64,000 nucleotides of DNA from Paenibacillus mucilaginosus 3016 (GCF_000250655.1 NC_016935.1:7024001-7088000), one strand, 5' to 3'; shown: positions 8,108-17,133, counted from the first letter of the stretch. A program made the numbers and translations. The notes: generated by a model not told the origin, from the sequence alone.

Positions 8108-11100
8108 ATGAGATCACCAGCATTCAAACTGGCGCTGGCCCTGCTGCTGTCCGGCAGCACGCTCGCACCATCGGCATCGTACGCTTCTTCCGATACATAT
8201 CGTATCCTGGCCGCATCAGGTGATACAGCGCCGGTACAGACATCCGTGTACGGCGGTGAGATCGGAACAGGCACCACCGTGCAGGAGGCCGCCTACGGAC
8301 CGGTATCCGTCCAGCTCCTGAACATCAACGACCTGCACGGCAAAGTGGACCAGACCTACCCGGTCGACCTCGACGGCGACAAGGTCAACGAATCGAACCT
8401 CGGCCGCATGGATTACGTCGCCGCCTACCTCAAGCAGCGCGAAGCCGGCAATCCGAACACGCTGATCCTGCACTCCGGCGATACGATCGGCGGCAGCTCG
8501 CCAGTTACCGCCCTGCTGCAGGACGAGCCTACGGTCGAGATGCTCGAATCCATCGGCTTTGACGGCGGTACGGTCGGCAACCACGAGTTCGACGAAGGCA
8601 CCGCCGAGATGCTCCGTATGATCCAAGGCGGCACGCATCCGAAGGGCACCGAGAACTATGACGGCATGAACTTCCCTGTCGTTGCCGCCAACATCGAGTA
8701 CAAGGCGGACGGCAGCCCCGTGCTCCCTCCTTACTTCATCCGCGAGATCGGCGGCGTGAAGATCGGATTCATCGGCGTGGTCACCCAGTCCACCGCCTCC
8801 ATCGTGATGCCGGGCGGCATCGCCGACATCCGCTTCACGGATGAGACGGCGGCGGTGAATAAGGCGGCGGCCGAGCTCAAGGCCCAGGGCATCCGCTCCA
8901 TCGTGGTGCTTTCGCACTTGGACGCCGTGCAGAGCGGCACAGGCGTCACCGGCGCAGCGGCGGATCTCGCGAGCAGCGTGGATGACGAGGTCGATGTGAT
9001 TTTTGCGGCTCACAACCACACGATCGTCAACGGTACCGTCGACAACAAGCTGATCGTCCAGGCTTGGGAATACGGCAAAGCCATCTCCGACGTGGACCTG
9101 CAGATCGATCCGGCTACGGGCGATATCGTGCAGAAGAGTGCGGAGATCGTATATGTGAACCAGGCCGGCATCACACCGGACCCTGCGGTAGGAACGATCC
9201 TCCAGAAGTACGTGGACCGCGTGGCTCCGATCATCAATGAAGTCGTCGGCGTAACGGCCGCAGAGATGACCGGCGGGTACGGCGTCCGCGGACCGATTGG
9301 CGACAATGCGCTCGGCAACTTCATTGCGGACGGTATGCGCCATGCCATGAACAGCGATTTTGCCCTGATGAACGGCGGGGGCATCCGCGACAACCTGAAC
9401 CGAGGGGACGTGACGTGGGGCGAGCTGTATAACATCCAGCCGTTCAACAACCAGCTCGTGAAGGTGGAAGTCACCGGCGCGGATCTCGAGACGATCCTGA
9501 ACGCCCAGCTCTCTTCGCTCTACGGGCCGGATTACAGCATCGGCGGCTTCTCCTATACGTGGAACGGCAGCACGACCAAGGTCGTCGACATCTTCCTGCC
9601 GGACGGCTCGAAGATCGACAAGACGAAGACGTACACCGTCACCGTGAACAACTTCATGCAGACCGCTACCTCCTCGAAATACAAGCCGATCGGCACGCTT
9701 GGGAAGAATCCGGTATACGGTCCGGAAGACCTCGAGGCTTCCGTAGCCTTCACGCGCAGCTTCGGCGGAACGCCGATCAGCTATAAGGCCGAGGGACGCA
9801 TCAAGGAAGTCTCCGGCGTACCGACCGATCCGGCACTGCTGACGGTCGCACAGTTCCGTGCACTGGCTGACGGCACCGCAGGCAAAGCCCAAGGCGTCAT
9901 CACCACCACGCCGCTCGGGAACAAAAGCTTCTACATGCAGGACAGCACGGGAGGCATCTTCGTCTATTCGCCATCCGTGACCGAGACGCTGGCCCTCGGC
10001 GATAAAGTATCGGTCAGCGGGATCAAGAAGACGTTCAACGGCGAGCTGGAATTCGACTCCGGCGCGACCGTGACCAAGATCGGTACCGAGCCTGTGCCGG
10101 CACCGATCCAGATTACCCCCGCACAAGTGGGTGACCACCAGGGCAAGCTCGTGACCCTGAAGGGCGTCAAGGTATCGGATATCCGTGCGAATGACTTCAA
10201 CGTCACGTCCGGCGGCTCGACCGTCATGGTGTACACCGGCGCTTACGGCGTAGGTACAACTCAGGTGAAAGACGGCGACATCATCGACCTCACAGGGATC
10301 GCCGCCTACTATAACAAGAACCAGATCAAACCGCGCAGCGCAGCGGACATCATGGTAACCGGCGGACTCAGCGACGCTGAAATCACGGCGGCCGACCACA
10401 AGGCGCTGACGCTCGGCGATACGAGCGCCGTCACGCTGAACCTGACGCTGCCAACAACCGGGGCGAAGGGCTCCGTCATCACGTGGAGCTCCTCCAATCC
10501 GGCCGTCGTCGCAGCGGACGGAACGGTCACCCGTCCCGAGAAAGGCCAGCCGGCGGCAACGGCCGTCCTGACGGCGACGATCACGAAGGGCACCTCCACC
10601 CTGACCAAGAGCTTCTCGATCACCGTCAAGCCGAAGCGGCTTACGGACCAGGAAGCGGTAGCCAACGCCAAAGCCGCCCTGTTCCTGACGTATGACGGCG
10701 TATCCGACAAGCTGAAGCTGATCACCGCAGGGGCTGACATGACCACGATCTCCTGGAGACTGACGAATCCCGAGCTTTCGCGCATCGTGGACGTCACAAC
10801 GGGTGCCGTAGACCGCACCAAGGTGATCGGAGGCAGCGAAAAGGTAACCCTCGTCGCCACGATCTCCCGCGGAACGTACTCCGATATCGACGTATTCACG
10901 ATTCTCGTGCGCGGCCTCCCTGCACCGGCGGTAGTGAATGCCGTATACGAGAATGACACGTTCGTCACCGGCACGGCCAAGGCGGGCTCCACCGTAACGG
11001 TCCGCACCGGCGATACGGTCCTTGGCAGCGCGGCGTCCCATGCGACCACCGGCGCTTACCAGGTGGCCATCGCGGCCCAGCCTGCAGGCACCGTTCTTGA

Positions 11101-12625
11101 AGTCATCGCGACAGCCACGGGCTACACCAGCACCCCGGCGTACGTCCTGGTGCTGACACCCGTACTGAACGATGCCGGAGCGGTTGCGGCCGACAAGAAC
11201 GCCCTGACGGACAGCGTGATCCTGAACGGTAACCCATCGCTGGATGCCGTGACTGGTGCACTGAAGCTGCCGGTTTCCGGCGAGAACGGAACGACGATCT
11301 CCTGGCAGTCCAGCCAGCCGTCCGTAGTGTCGGCAAGCGGCACGGTGACCCGCCCATCGTCTTCTTCCGAGAATGCCGTGGTGACCCTGACGGCAACAAT
11401 CTCCCGCGGGGGCGCCAGCGATACCAAATCTTTCACCGTCACCGTGCTGAAGCAGACGGCTCCATCCGGTGATACGCTGACAGTCCTCGAAGCCAAAGCT
11501 TCGCCGCTCGGCACATTGGTCAAAGTCCGCGGCTACCTGACCTCCAAGACGGCGGCAAGCAACAGCAACATCGTCTTCGTCCTGGCCGATCAGGAAGGCG
11601 TGACCGACTTCACGGGGAATGCGGGCGCGATTCAGATTCCGCAGACGAACTCCTACTACGTAGACCCGGCTGCGAAGCAGACGCTGCTCGATGCGCCGAT
11701 CGGCTCCATTGTTATCGTGGAAGGCAAGATCGATACGTATAACTCCAAGCCGTCCATCGAAGCGATCCGTTCCGCTGCCCTCCAAGGGGCCGAGAACACC
11801 GCGCCGACCGTAACGAACGTGACCTACAGCGGCGTGCCGCAGGTTGGCGCGACCCTCACGGGCGTGTACACCTACACCGATGCGGAGAACGATCCGGAAG
11901 GTGCCTCCGTCTATGCCTGGTACCGCTCGGATTCGGCAGACGGCACAGGCCTGACCGCCATTGCCGGCGCATCCGGCAAGTCTTATACAGTGACCGAAGC
12001 CGACCTCGGCAAATACCTCGTCTTCGAGGTCACTCCTGCCGCCGCCTCCGGCACCTCCGCCGGCCAGCCGGTGAAGAGCGCTCCGACAGGGCAGGTGACG
12101 GGGCAGCAAGGTCCCGGGCCAGTAGGCGCCGACCTCTTCTTCTCGGAGTACGTCGAAGGCACGTCCAATAACAAAGCCATTGAAATCTTCAATCCGTCCG
12201 GCACAGCCGTTAATCTCACTGGGTATACCGTGGAGCTCTACGCCAACGGGGCAACCGCACCAACGAACAAGCTGGATCTCAGCGGTACGCTGGCTGCCGG
12301 CGACGTCTTTGTCATCGCCAACGCCTCGGCGAATGCGGCGATCCTGGCCGTGGCTGACGTCACCAGCACCGTTACCTTCTTCAACGGCGACGATGCGCTT
12401 GTGCTCAAAAAGAACGGCGTGATCGTCGATGTGATCGGCCAGGTGGGAACCGACCCCGGCACCGAATGGGGCACCGGCGTAACCTCCACCCTGGACAATA
12501 CGATCCGCCGCATGCCGGGGACGACCGCGGGCGACACCAACGCTTCCGACGCCTTCGATCCGGCGGCGCAGTGGATCGGGTATCCGGTCGACACGCTCGA
12601 CGGACTCGGCCAGCACACGAACTAA
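8108..12625 (+). CDS. Large secreted multidomain 5'-nucleotidase/metallophosphoesterase
   Basis: A 1505-residue exported enzyme that should release phosphate from extracellular nucleotides. In order: signal peptide (about 1-27); calcineurin-like phosphoesterase domain with metal motifs NDLHGK, LHSGDTIGG and GNHEFDEG (about 60-370); 5'-nucleotidase C-terminal substrate domain with NGGGIRDNLNRGDVTWGELY (about 380-570); an OB-like domain; three atrophied bacterial Ig-like repeats with the pattern ITWSSSNPAVV...GTVTRP; a second OB-like domain; another Ig-like domain; and a lamin-tail domain (LFFSEYVEGTSNNKAIEIFN) near the end. No LPXTG or SLH anchor is seen. ATG follows GGGAGGTAGAGAA. A second secreted protein follows 27 bases later. 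Confidence 0.9.
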   Translation: MRSPAFKLALALLLSGSTLAPSASYASSDTYRILAASGDTAPVQTSVYGGEIGTGTTVQEAAYGPVSVQLLNINDLHGKVDQTYPVDLDGDKVNESNLGRMDYVAAYLKQREAGNPNTLILHSGDTIGGSSPVTALLQDEPTVEMLESIGFDGGTVGNHEFDEGTAEMLRMIQGGTHPKGTENYDGMNFPVVAANIEYKADGSPVLPPYFIREIGGVKIGFIGVVTQSTASIVMPGGIADIRFTDETAAVNKAAAELKAQGIRSIVVLSHLDAVQSGTGVTGAAADLASSVDDEVDVIFAAHNHTIVNGTVDNKLIVQAWEYGKAISDVDLQIDPATGDIVQKSAEIVYVNQAGITPDPAVGTILQKYVDRVAPIINEVVGVTAAEMTGGYGVRGPIGDNALGNFIADGMRHAMNSDFALMNGGGIRDNLNRGDVTWGELYNIQPFNNQLVKVEVTGADLETILNAQLSSLYGPDYSIGGFSYTWNGSTTKVVDIFLPDGSKIDKTKTYTVTVNNFMQTATSSKYKPIGTLGKNPVYGPEDLEASVAFTRSFGGTPISYKAEGRIKEVSGVPTDPALLTVAQFRALADGTAGKAQGVITTTPLGNKSFYMQDSTGGIFVYSPSVTETLALGDKVSVSGIKKTFNGELEFDSGATVTKIGTEPVPAPIQITPAQVGDHQGKLVTLKGVKVSDIRANDFNVTSGGSTVMVYTGAYGVGTTQVKDGDIIDLTGIAAYYNKNQIKPRSAADIMVTGGLSDAEITAADHKALTLGDTSAVTLNLTLPTTGAKGSVITWSSSNPAVVAADGTVTRPEKGQPAATAVLTATITKGTSTLTKSFSITVKPKRLTDQEAVANAKAALFLTYDGVSDKLKLITAGADMTTISWRLTNPELSRIVDVTTGAVDRTKVIGGSEKVTLVATISRGTYSDIDVFTILVRGLPAPAVVNAVYENDTFVTGTAKAGSTVTVRTGDTVLGSAASHATTGAYQVAIAAQPAGTVLEVIATATGYTSTPAYVLVLTPVLNDAGAVAADKNALTDSVILNGNPSLDAVTGALKLPVSGENGTTISWQSSQPSVVSASGTVTRPSSSSENAVVTLTATISRGGASDTKSFTVTVLKQTAPSGDTLTVLEAKASPLGTLVKVRGYLTSKTAASNSNIVFVLADQEGVTDFTGNAGAIQIPQTNSYYVDPAAKQTLLDAPIGSIVIVEGKIDTYNSKPSIEAIRSAALQGAENTAPTVTNVTYSGVPQVGATLTGVYTYTDAENDPEGASVYAWYRSDSADGTGLTAIAGASGKSYTVTEADLGKYLVFEVTPAAASGTSAGQPVKSAPTGQVTGQQGPGPVGADLFFSEYVEGTSNNKAIEIFNPSGTAVNLTGYTVELYANGATAPTNKLDLSGTLAAGDVFVIANASANAAILAVADVTSTVTFFNGDDALVLKKNGVIVDVIGQVGTDPGTEWGTGVTSTLDNTIRRMPGTTAGDTNASDAFDPAAQWIGYPVDTLDGLGQHTN

Positions 12626-12652
12626 TCCCATCCTACACGAGGAGGCTCTCCC

Positions 12653-13852
12653 ATGAAGATTCCGCATCAACGCTTCACCCGCACGCTGCTCAGCCTGGCC
12701 CTCTCCCTGACGGTGGCCGCTTCGGCGGTTCCCGCCGTCCTGGCCGAGGGGCCGGCCGATCCGGCTCCGTATCTCAATCCGGCGGGCACGGCCAACGGCA
12801 AAAAGGTGCTCTTCGACAACACGCACGGCCAGACGGCCGGCGCAGCCGACTGGGTGATCAACGGCGGGTTCTCGGACTTCGCCGAAGGCATTGCCGCCGC
12901 AGGCTACTACGTCAAGGAGCTGCGCAAGAGCACGCCGATCACGCTCGACGATCTCAAGGGCTATGACGTCTTCATCATTCCGGAAGCCAATATCCCCTAC
13001 AAAACGACCGAGCAGGCGGCCATGCTGCAGTACGTACAGGGAGGCGGCAGCATCTTCTTCATCTCCGACCACTACAACGCCGACCGCAACAAGAACCGCT
13101 GGGACTCCTCCGAGGCCTTCAATGGCTACCGCCGGGGCGCCTGGACCGATCCGGCGAAGGGCATGTCGACGGAAGAGCGAGCTTCCGCCGCCATGCAGGG
13201 CGTAGCCAGCACGGACTGGCTCGCCACGAACTTCGGCGTGCGGTTCCGCTACAATGCGCTCGGGGACATCAACGCCACAGTCATCGTCTCGCCGGAGCAG
13301 TCGCTCGGCATCACGCGCGGCGTGAAGTCCGTGGCGATGCACGCCGGCAGCATGATCGCGATCACCGATCCGGCCAAAGCCAAAGGCATCGTTTACCTGC
13401 CGGCAACCAGCCAGTCCTGGGGCAATGCCGTGGACAAGGGCGTCTATGCCGGCGGCGGCATCGCGGAAGGCCCTTACGCCGCCATCTCCAAGGTAGGCAA
13501 GGGCAAGGCGGCTTTCATCGGGGATTCCTCTCCGGTGGAGGATATCACCCCTCGCTACCTGCGTGAGGAGACCGGTGCGGCGAAGACCACGTACGACGGG
13601 TACAAAGAGCAGGACGACGCCACCCTGCTCATCAATGTCGTGAACTGGCTGGCGAAGAAGGAGTCCTATACGAAGCTGTCGCAGATCAGCGGGCTGAAGC
13701 TCGACTCCCCTACGCCGCTGCTGACCTCCGGTCCGGAGAACGAAATTCCGCAGCAGTCGGTGGAGCCGCAGGCCGAGCCATGGGCCGCTCCGGCCGCCGG
13801 CTACAAGTGGTGGGATCCTTCCACCTTCAAGGCAGGCTCCTACGGGAAGTAA
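12653..13852 (+). CDS. Secreted ThuA/DUF4350-like protein of unknown function
   Basis: A 399-residue exported protein with signal peptide about 1-31 (cleavage near VLAEG). The body looks like a class I amidotransferase-like Rossmann domain of the ThuA/DUF4350 kind: KVLFDNTHGQTAG, GYDVFIIPEANIPY, MLQYVQGGGSIFFISDHYN and GKGKAAFIGDSSP. No catalytic Cys-His pair is evident, so enzymatic activity is uncertain. It has an AGGAGG site and lies 27 bases after the 5'-nucleotidase, so the two are probably co-transcribed and co-regulated by phosphate. Its C-terminal WWDPSTF-containing tail is unusual. Confidence 0.7.
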   Translation: MKIPHQRFTRTLLSLALSLTVAASAVPAVLAEGPADPAPYLNPAGTANGKKVLFDNTHGQTAGAADWVINGGFSDFAEGIAAAGYYVKELRKSTPITLDDLKGYDVFIIPEANIPYKTTEQAAMLQYVQGGGSIFFISDHYNADRNKNRWDSSEAFNGYRRGAWTDPAKGMSTEERASAAMQGVASTDWLATNFGVRFRYNALGDINATVIVSPEQSLGITRGVKSVAMHAGSMIAITDPAKAKGIVYLPATSQSWGNAVDKGVYAGGGIAEGPYAAISKVGKGKAAFIGDSSPVEDITPRYLREETGAAKTTYDGYKEQDDATLLINVVNWLAKKESYTKLSQISGLKLDSPTPLLTSGPENEIPQQSVEPQAEPWAAPAAGYKWWDPSTFKAGSYGK

Positions 13853-13891
13853 GAGCAGCCCGACGAGAATGTGAATGACCCCTGTACAACC

Positions 13892-13933
13892 AAAAACCTC
13901 CAATCCCACGCTTCGCGGGTTGGAGGTTTTTTG
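13892..13933. terminator. Bidirectional terminator
   Basis: AAAACCTCCAA...TTGGAGGTTTT with an inner CCCRCG-CTTC-GCGGG stem is symmetrical, with A and T runs on both sides. It can end the nucleotidase operon on the forward strand and the LuxR-type gene on the reverse strand. Confidence 0.85.
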
Positions 13934-14064
13934 GTGTTTCGGTGGAGTTCTGAAAACGGACGGGCAAGGGCTATACAAAGCCGGCTCATTACAACCATGG
14001 CGACCGCAGCTTTACAGCCAGCCTGAACTGCCTGCAGCTTTCGAATCTTCCAGGCCGCCGGCAT

Positions 14065-15357
14065 TCAGGAGCCCATCAGCTTCCGGATCAGCTCCTTGCG
14101 GTTGCGGACGCCGGTCTTCTCGAAGATGTGGCTCAGGTGCTTCTTCACCGTAATCTCCGCGACGATCAGCTTCTGCGCAATATCCGCCGTCGTGTGGCAG
14201 TCGAGCACCATCCGGGCCACTTCCGCTTCGCGCTCCGTGAAGCCGTACGGGTTGTCGTCCAGCAGCTGCGCGCTCCGCTTCGTCAGCCGCTCATGCAGCG
14301 CAGGCTGCCGGCGGGCCAGATCGCCCGCCAGCAGCTTCCGCAGCTGCCCGTGGATCTCCCATCCGCCCTCCCCGTGCGGGCGGACGAACGAGAGCGCGCA
14401 CAGCCGGCCGAACTCGGCCTGCGCCACTTCCGCTTCCAGCAGCTCCTCGAGGCGCTCGTGCTGGAAGGAAGGCAGCATCGCCGCCGCGTCGAGCAGCGGG
14501 CGCAGCTCATCGGCCCCGTCCTCCCGCAGCCACCGGCCCAGCAGATAAGCCTGCAGCCCGGTTCCTGCTTCCAAGCCGGGGCCGCGCCCTGCTGCCTCCC
14601 CCTCTCCCGCCATCACAAGCGCGGCCAAAGTCAGCGGATGGCCCTGCGACGCGGCCCAGAGCCGATCGGCCTCCCCGGCCTCCCGCCGCCCGGAGGCTTC
14701 AGCATAGGCGCGGACCTCCGCCGCCGTGAAGTCTTCGAGCCGCATCACTTCCATGCGCCCGGCCTCCGCAAGTCCCGGCTCGGCCGGCCAGACGCCCGGG
14801 CCTCTCCGGCTGGCCGTCACGAGCAGAACAGACGGCGGAAGCTGCGGCAGCAGCGTCCCGCACAGCCAGCGCTCGGCATCTCCGGCCGCCTCGTACGCGT
14901 CGACGGCGAGCAGCACCGGAACCCTGGCGGCAGCTGCGGACAGCTTCTCCCGGCATAAGGAGCCGTAGGATGGCAGGATCGCCCAGGGATCGGGAGCCGG
15001 CCCGTCCGGCTCCGGAGGCATGACGGCGAGGATCGCCGCCGCCAGGGACTCGCCGTGTCCGGCCGCATCCCGGCTGTCGACCTGCAGGGTCAGCCAGCCT
15101 CTTGCCCCGGCGAGCCGGCGGAGCTCGGCCAGCAGGCTGCTTTTGCCCGCGCCCGCCGTCCCCTCGATATGAAGACGGGAGACGCCGGTCCCGGACACAT
15201 GCGTTTGCATCTGTTCCAGCAGCGCTTCGAACCGAAGCAGTTCGCTGCTTCTTCCGATGAAGAGAGGGGAGGCATGAGAACGCTCTCCGGGTTCCCTTAG
15301 AGTCATACTTTTGAGCATAGCTGCATCCGACCTTTGGCTTGGTTTCGTTATCCCCAT
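14065..15357 (-). CDS. STAND/MalT-like ATPase with C-terminal LuxR DNA-binding domain
   Basis: A transcriptional regulator of about 430 residues. An AAA/STAND ATPase module carries the Walker A GTAGAGKSS (about 66-74) and a hydrophobic strand ending in aspartate (VPVLLAVDAYE). A winged-helix-like middle follows, and the last 62 residues are a GerE/LuxR helix-turn-helix (GFTEREAEVARMVLDCHTTADIAQKL). It lacks the long TPR sensor of full MalT regulators, so its ligand site would have to lie in the ATPase or middle region. It is divergent from two small secreted peptide genes, which suggests a peptide-sensing pair. The start is uncertain: ATG at 15357 gives the listed form; 15318 and 15306 are alternatives and none has a strong ribosome site. 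Confidence 0.8.
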   Translation of the reverse strand: MGITKPSQRSDAAMLKSMTLREPGERSHASPLFIGRSSELLRFEALLEQMQTHVSGTGVSRLHIEGTAGAGKSSLLAELRRLAGARGWLTLQVDSRDAAGHGESLAAAILAVMPPEPDGPAPDPWAILPSYGSLCREKLSAAAARVPVLLAVDAYEAAGDAERWLCGTLLPQLPPSVLLVTASRRGPGVWPAEPGLAEAGRMEVMRLEDFTAAEVRAYAEASGRREAGEADRLWAASQGHPLTLAALVMAGEGEAAGRGPGLEAGTGLQAYLLGRWLREDGADELRPLLDAAAMLPSFQHERLEELLEAEVAQAEFGRLCALSFVRPHGEGGWEIHGQLRKLLAGDLARRQPALHERLTKRSAQLLDDNPYGFTEREAEVARMVLDCHTTADIAQKLIVAEITVKKHLSHIFEKTGVRNRKELIRKLMGS

Positions 15358-15405
15358 TGTAAACAAATCCCATAGCAGCGGCAATGCACAGACGGCCTTA
15401 CTTTC

Positions 15406-15449
15406 TGTGAGATGTATCACAATTCGGCAAAATGTATACCTTCGTATAC
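15406..15449. promoter_or_regulatory. CRP/FNR-type palindrome and GTATAC palindrome in the divergent promoter region
   Basis: TGTGA-GATGTA-TCACA (15406-15421) matches the TGTGA-N6-TCACA palindrome bound by CRP/FNR-family proteins, including Bacillus Fnr. GTATAC-CTTC-GTATAC (15434-15449) is a second perfect inverted repeat. Both lie between the regulator and the first peptide gene and could act on either. Confidence 0.55.
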
Positions 15450-15526
15450 TACCCTGACGCGGTACTGCGGTGATATGCTTACCTACGTCAGACAACGAGA
15501 CGATGACGGCAAGGAGGTGAGCATCA

Positions 15527-15682
15527 ATGAAACGCACCCTGATGGTTATGGCGGCAGCAGCTGTCGTTCTGCTTGGCACAGGCGACTTCGCCGCTCCGGC
15601 AAGCGCCATGTACAAAGGCTATGTTCCCGGCTCGATCATGGAGACGATTGAGATGGGCTACTGGTACTGGTTCCTTACGTAA
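15527..15682 (+). CDS. Small secreted peptide 1 with aromatic C-terminus (putative signal)
   Basis: A 51-residue product preceded by a perfect AAGGAGGTGA ribosome site. It has a basic start (MKR), a hydrophobic core, then GTGDFA and an A-S-A site typical of signal peptidase cleavage, leaving a predicted mature peptide of 24 residues. That part contains SIMETIE and ends in GYWYWFLT. A paralogue follows 143 bases downstream with the same plan, which argues that both are real genes. No modification enzyme or dedicated peptide transporter is adjacent. I do not recognise a described family. Confidence 0.75.
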   Translation: MKRTLMVMAAAAVVLLGTGDFAAPASAMYKGYVPGSIMETIEMGYWYWFLT

Positions 15683-15825
15683 TACGGCAGCAGCCATGCT
15701 TCGCCCGGTCCGCAGCGAATATACCATGAACCGCTTGATGGCCCCACGATCCCCCCTTTTTCGCCGGCCTTGCGCTGACGAGCTCCACACCCCACTAACC
15801 CACACTACTGGAGGATGATTCATCT

Positions 15826-15978
15826 ATGAAAAAGCATACCCGCAAACTTGCCATGATCACGGCCTGCGCTGCCGTTGCAGCGATTGGTCTCGGTGACTTC
15901 GCCACGGAAGCCGGCGCTATGCCGCGCAGCGTGATGGAATCCATCGAATACGCGTACTGGTACTACTTCCTCCGCTAG
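15826..15978 (+). CDS. Small secreted peptide 2, paralogue of peptide 1
   Basis: A 50-residue product with GGAGG at 15810-15814 before the ATG. It starts MKKHTRK, has a hydrophobic core, the shared G-L-G-D-F-A motif, an A-G-A cleavage site, and a predicted 19-residue mature peptide containing SVMESIE and ending in AYWYYFLR. Shared with peptide 1: GDFA, the A-x-A site, S-[IV]-M-E-[ST]-I-E, and [GA]-Y-W-Y-[WY]-F-L plus one polar residue. The DNA has drifted while the protein pattern is held, which points to selection on the peptide. Confidence 0.75.
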   Translation: MKKHTRKLAMITACAAVAAIGLGDFATEAGAMPRSVMESIEYAYWYYFLR

Positions 15979-15992
15979 GAGAGCATGCCATG

Positions 15993-16066
15993 ACGCCGGC
16001 CGCAGTTTCTACGGGCTATCGCATGAGCGACCCGCTAGCAGCTGCAGCCGGCGTATCTTTTTTTAT
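15993..16066 (+). terminator. Terminator of the peptide genes
   Basis: ACGCCGGCCGCAG pairs with CTGCAGCCGGCGT (one bulge) and is followed by ATCTTTTTTTATT. It closes the two-peptide unit and separates it from the next membrane-protein gene. Confidence 0.7.
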
Positions 16067-16104
16067 TCACCTGACCGGGATGTTGAAAGGAGACTTAATC
16101 CTTT

Positions 16105-16767
16105 ATGCTTCACGCTGACCTCACGACTTCTCCGCTTGCCTCCTACGGCCGGTGGTCCGGCTTCGCGCTGCTCCTCGGCGGTGCCGCCGGCGTCATCGCC
16201 CACCTGCTTCACCCCGGCATGCCCGAAACCCTGCACGAAACCGCGGTCTACACCGCACGGACCGTTCCGGTGCATACCGTCCTGCTCCTGGCATCCGTCC
16301 TGCTGCTCTTCGGCCTGCCGGCCTGGTACGTCCGGCGCAGTGCCGAACTCAACCGGATCGGCTGGATCTCGCTTCCGTTCCTCTTCTTCGGCCTCCTGCT
16401 CACCGAAACGCTGCACTGTATGCTCGAGATCACCGTGCTGCCGGGCATGTATACCGGCCTCACCGCACCGGAGGAGATTCGCGCCGTGAATGTGGAGATC
16501 GCCCGGATGTATGCCGCGCCTCCCGGCCCGTTCCTGTTCATCCCGGGGACCCTGATGACCATCGCCGGCGCCGTGACCGCCTTCCTCTCCATCCGCCGGA
16601 TGTCCCGTATGCCGCAAAGCGCGGCCGTCCTGCTCGTGCTGTATCCGGTATGCGGCCTGCTCCGTACCGTGTTCCACGCCTCATCGCTGTATGCCTTCCC
16701 GGCCCTGCTGTATGCCGCGCTTGCCGTGCTCGGCTGGACGCTGCTGAAGCCGCGGGCCTACACGTAA
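16105..16767 (+). CDS. Membrane protein of unknown function
   Basis: A 220-residue, very hydrophobic protein with about six membrane segments (for example GFALLLGGAAGVIAHLL, TVLLLASVLLLFGLPAWYV, WISLPFLFFGLLL and FPALLYAALAVLGWTLL). I recognise no family signature. GAAAGGAG lies upstream of the ATG. It starts 40 bases past the peptide-gene terminator and overlaps the SCP2-like gene by 10 bases tail to tail. A role in export of, or response to, the peptides is possible by position only. Confidence 0.65.
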   Translation: MLHADLTTSPLASYGRWSGFALLLGGAAGVIAHLLHPGMPETLHETAVYTARTVPVHTVLLLASVLLLFGLPAWYVRRSAELNRIGWISLPFLFFGLLLTETLHCMLEITVLPGMYTGLTAPEEIRAVNVEIARMYAAPPGPFLFIPGTLMTIAGAVTAFLSIRRMSRMPQSAAVLLVLYPVCGLLRTVFHASSLYAFPALLYAALAVLGWTLLKPRAYT

Positions 16768-17081
16768 GACTTCAGCACCTCCTGGAGCCGGAACGCCACG
16801 GTCATCTTGCCCTCCATCTTGAGCTTCCCTTCCATATAGGCCGCCGCTGCATTGAGCCTGCGGGTCATCAGCCTGCGCATCGTGTCCTCCGTCAGAATCA
16901 GCTTGCAGTCCGGAGGATAAGGCGCGCCGTCCACGAGCTCCGCCTTCCCCCCTTTGAACCTCACCTGCAGCGTGTTCCCTTCCCCAAAATCAAACTGGTA
17001 CACCGCCTGCAAATTCCGGATCGGATCCGGGCTGCCGTTCATTCGGTCGACGAGCTTCCCGATCTCTTCGCGAATGACCAT
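16758..17081 (-). CDS. SCP2-like sterol/lipid-carrier domain protein
   Basis: A 107-residue single-domain protein of the SCP-2 fold (YQFDFGEGNTLQVRFKGGKAELVDG in the first half; LMTRRLNAAAAYMEGKLKMEG, then a closing MTVAFRLQEVL helix). Such domains bind fatty acids or other lipids. GAGGTGA lies before ATG at 17081. It sits 52 bases downstream of the acyl-CoA ligase gene on the same strand, so it probably works with it in fatty-acid handling. Confidence 0.75.
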   Translation of the reverse strand: MVIREEIGKLVDRMNGSPDPIRNLQAVYQFDFGEGNTLQVRFKGGKAELVDGAPYPPDCKLILTEDTMRRLMTRRLNAAAAYMEGKLKMEGKMTVAFRLQEVLKSYV

Positions 17082-17133
17082 GCTCTCACCTCGTTATCGT
17101 CCTAGTATCGTCCTATGGTCGTACCATCCCGTA

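Noticed and set aside
8216-13978. A 1920-residue open frame on the reverse strand
   Set aside because: It is antisense to the well-supported 5'-nucleotidase and ThuA-like genes; composition is Arg/Gly/Asp-rich, as expected of a GC-rich shadow frame, with no domain or ribosome site.
15527-15978. ComX-type or lasso/other modified-peptide precursor
   Set aside because: No prenyltransferase, leader-binding domain or modification enzyme is adjacent, and both products carry ordinary signal peptides; plain secreted peptides fit better.
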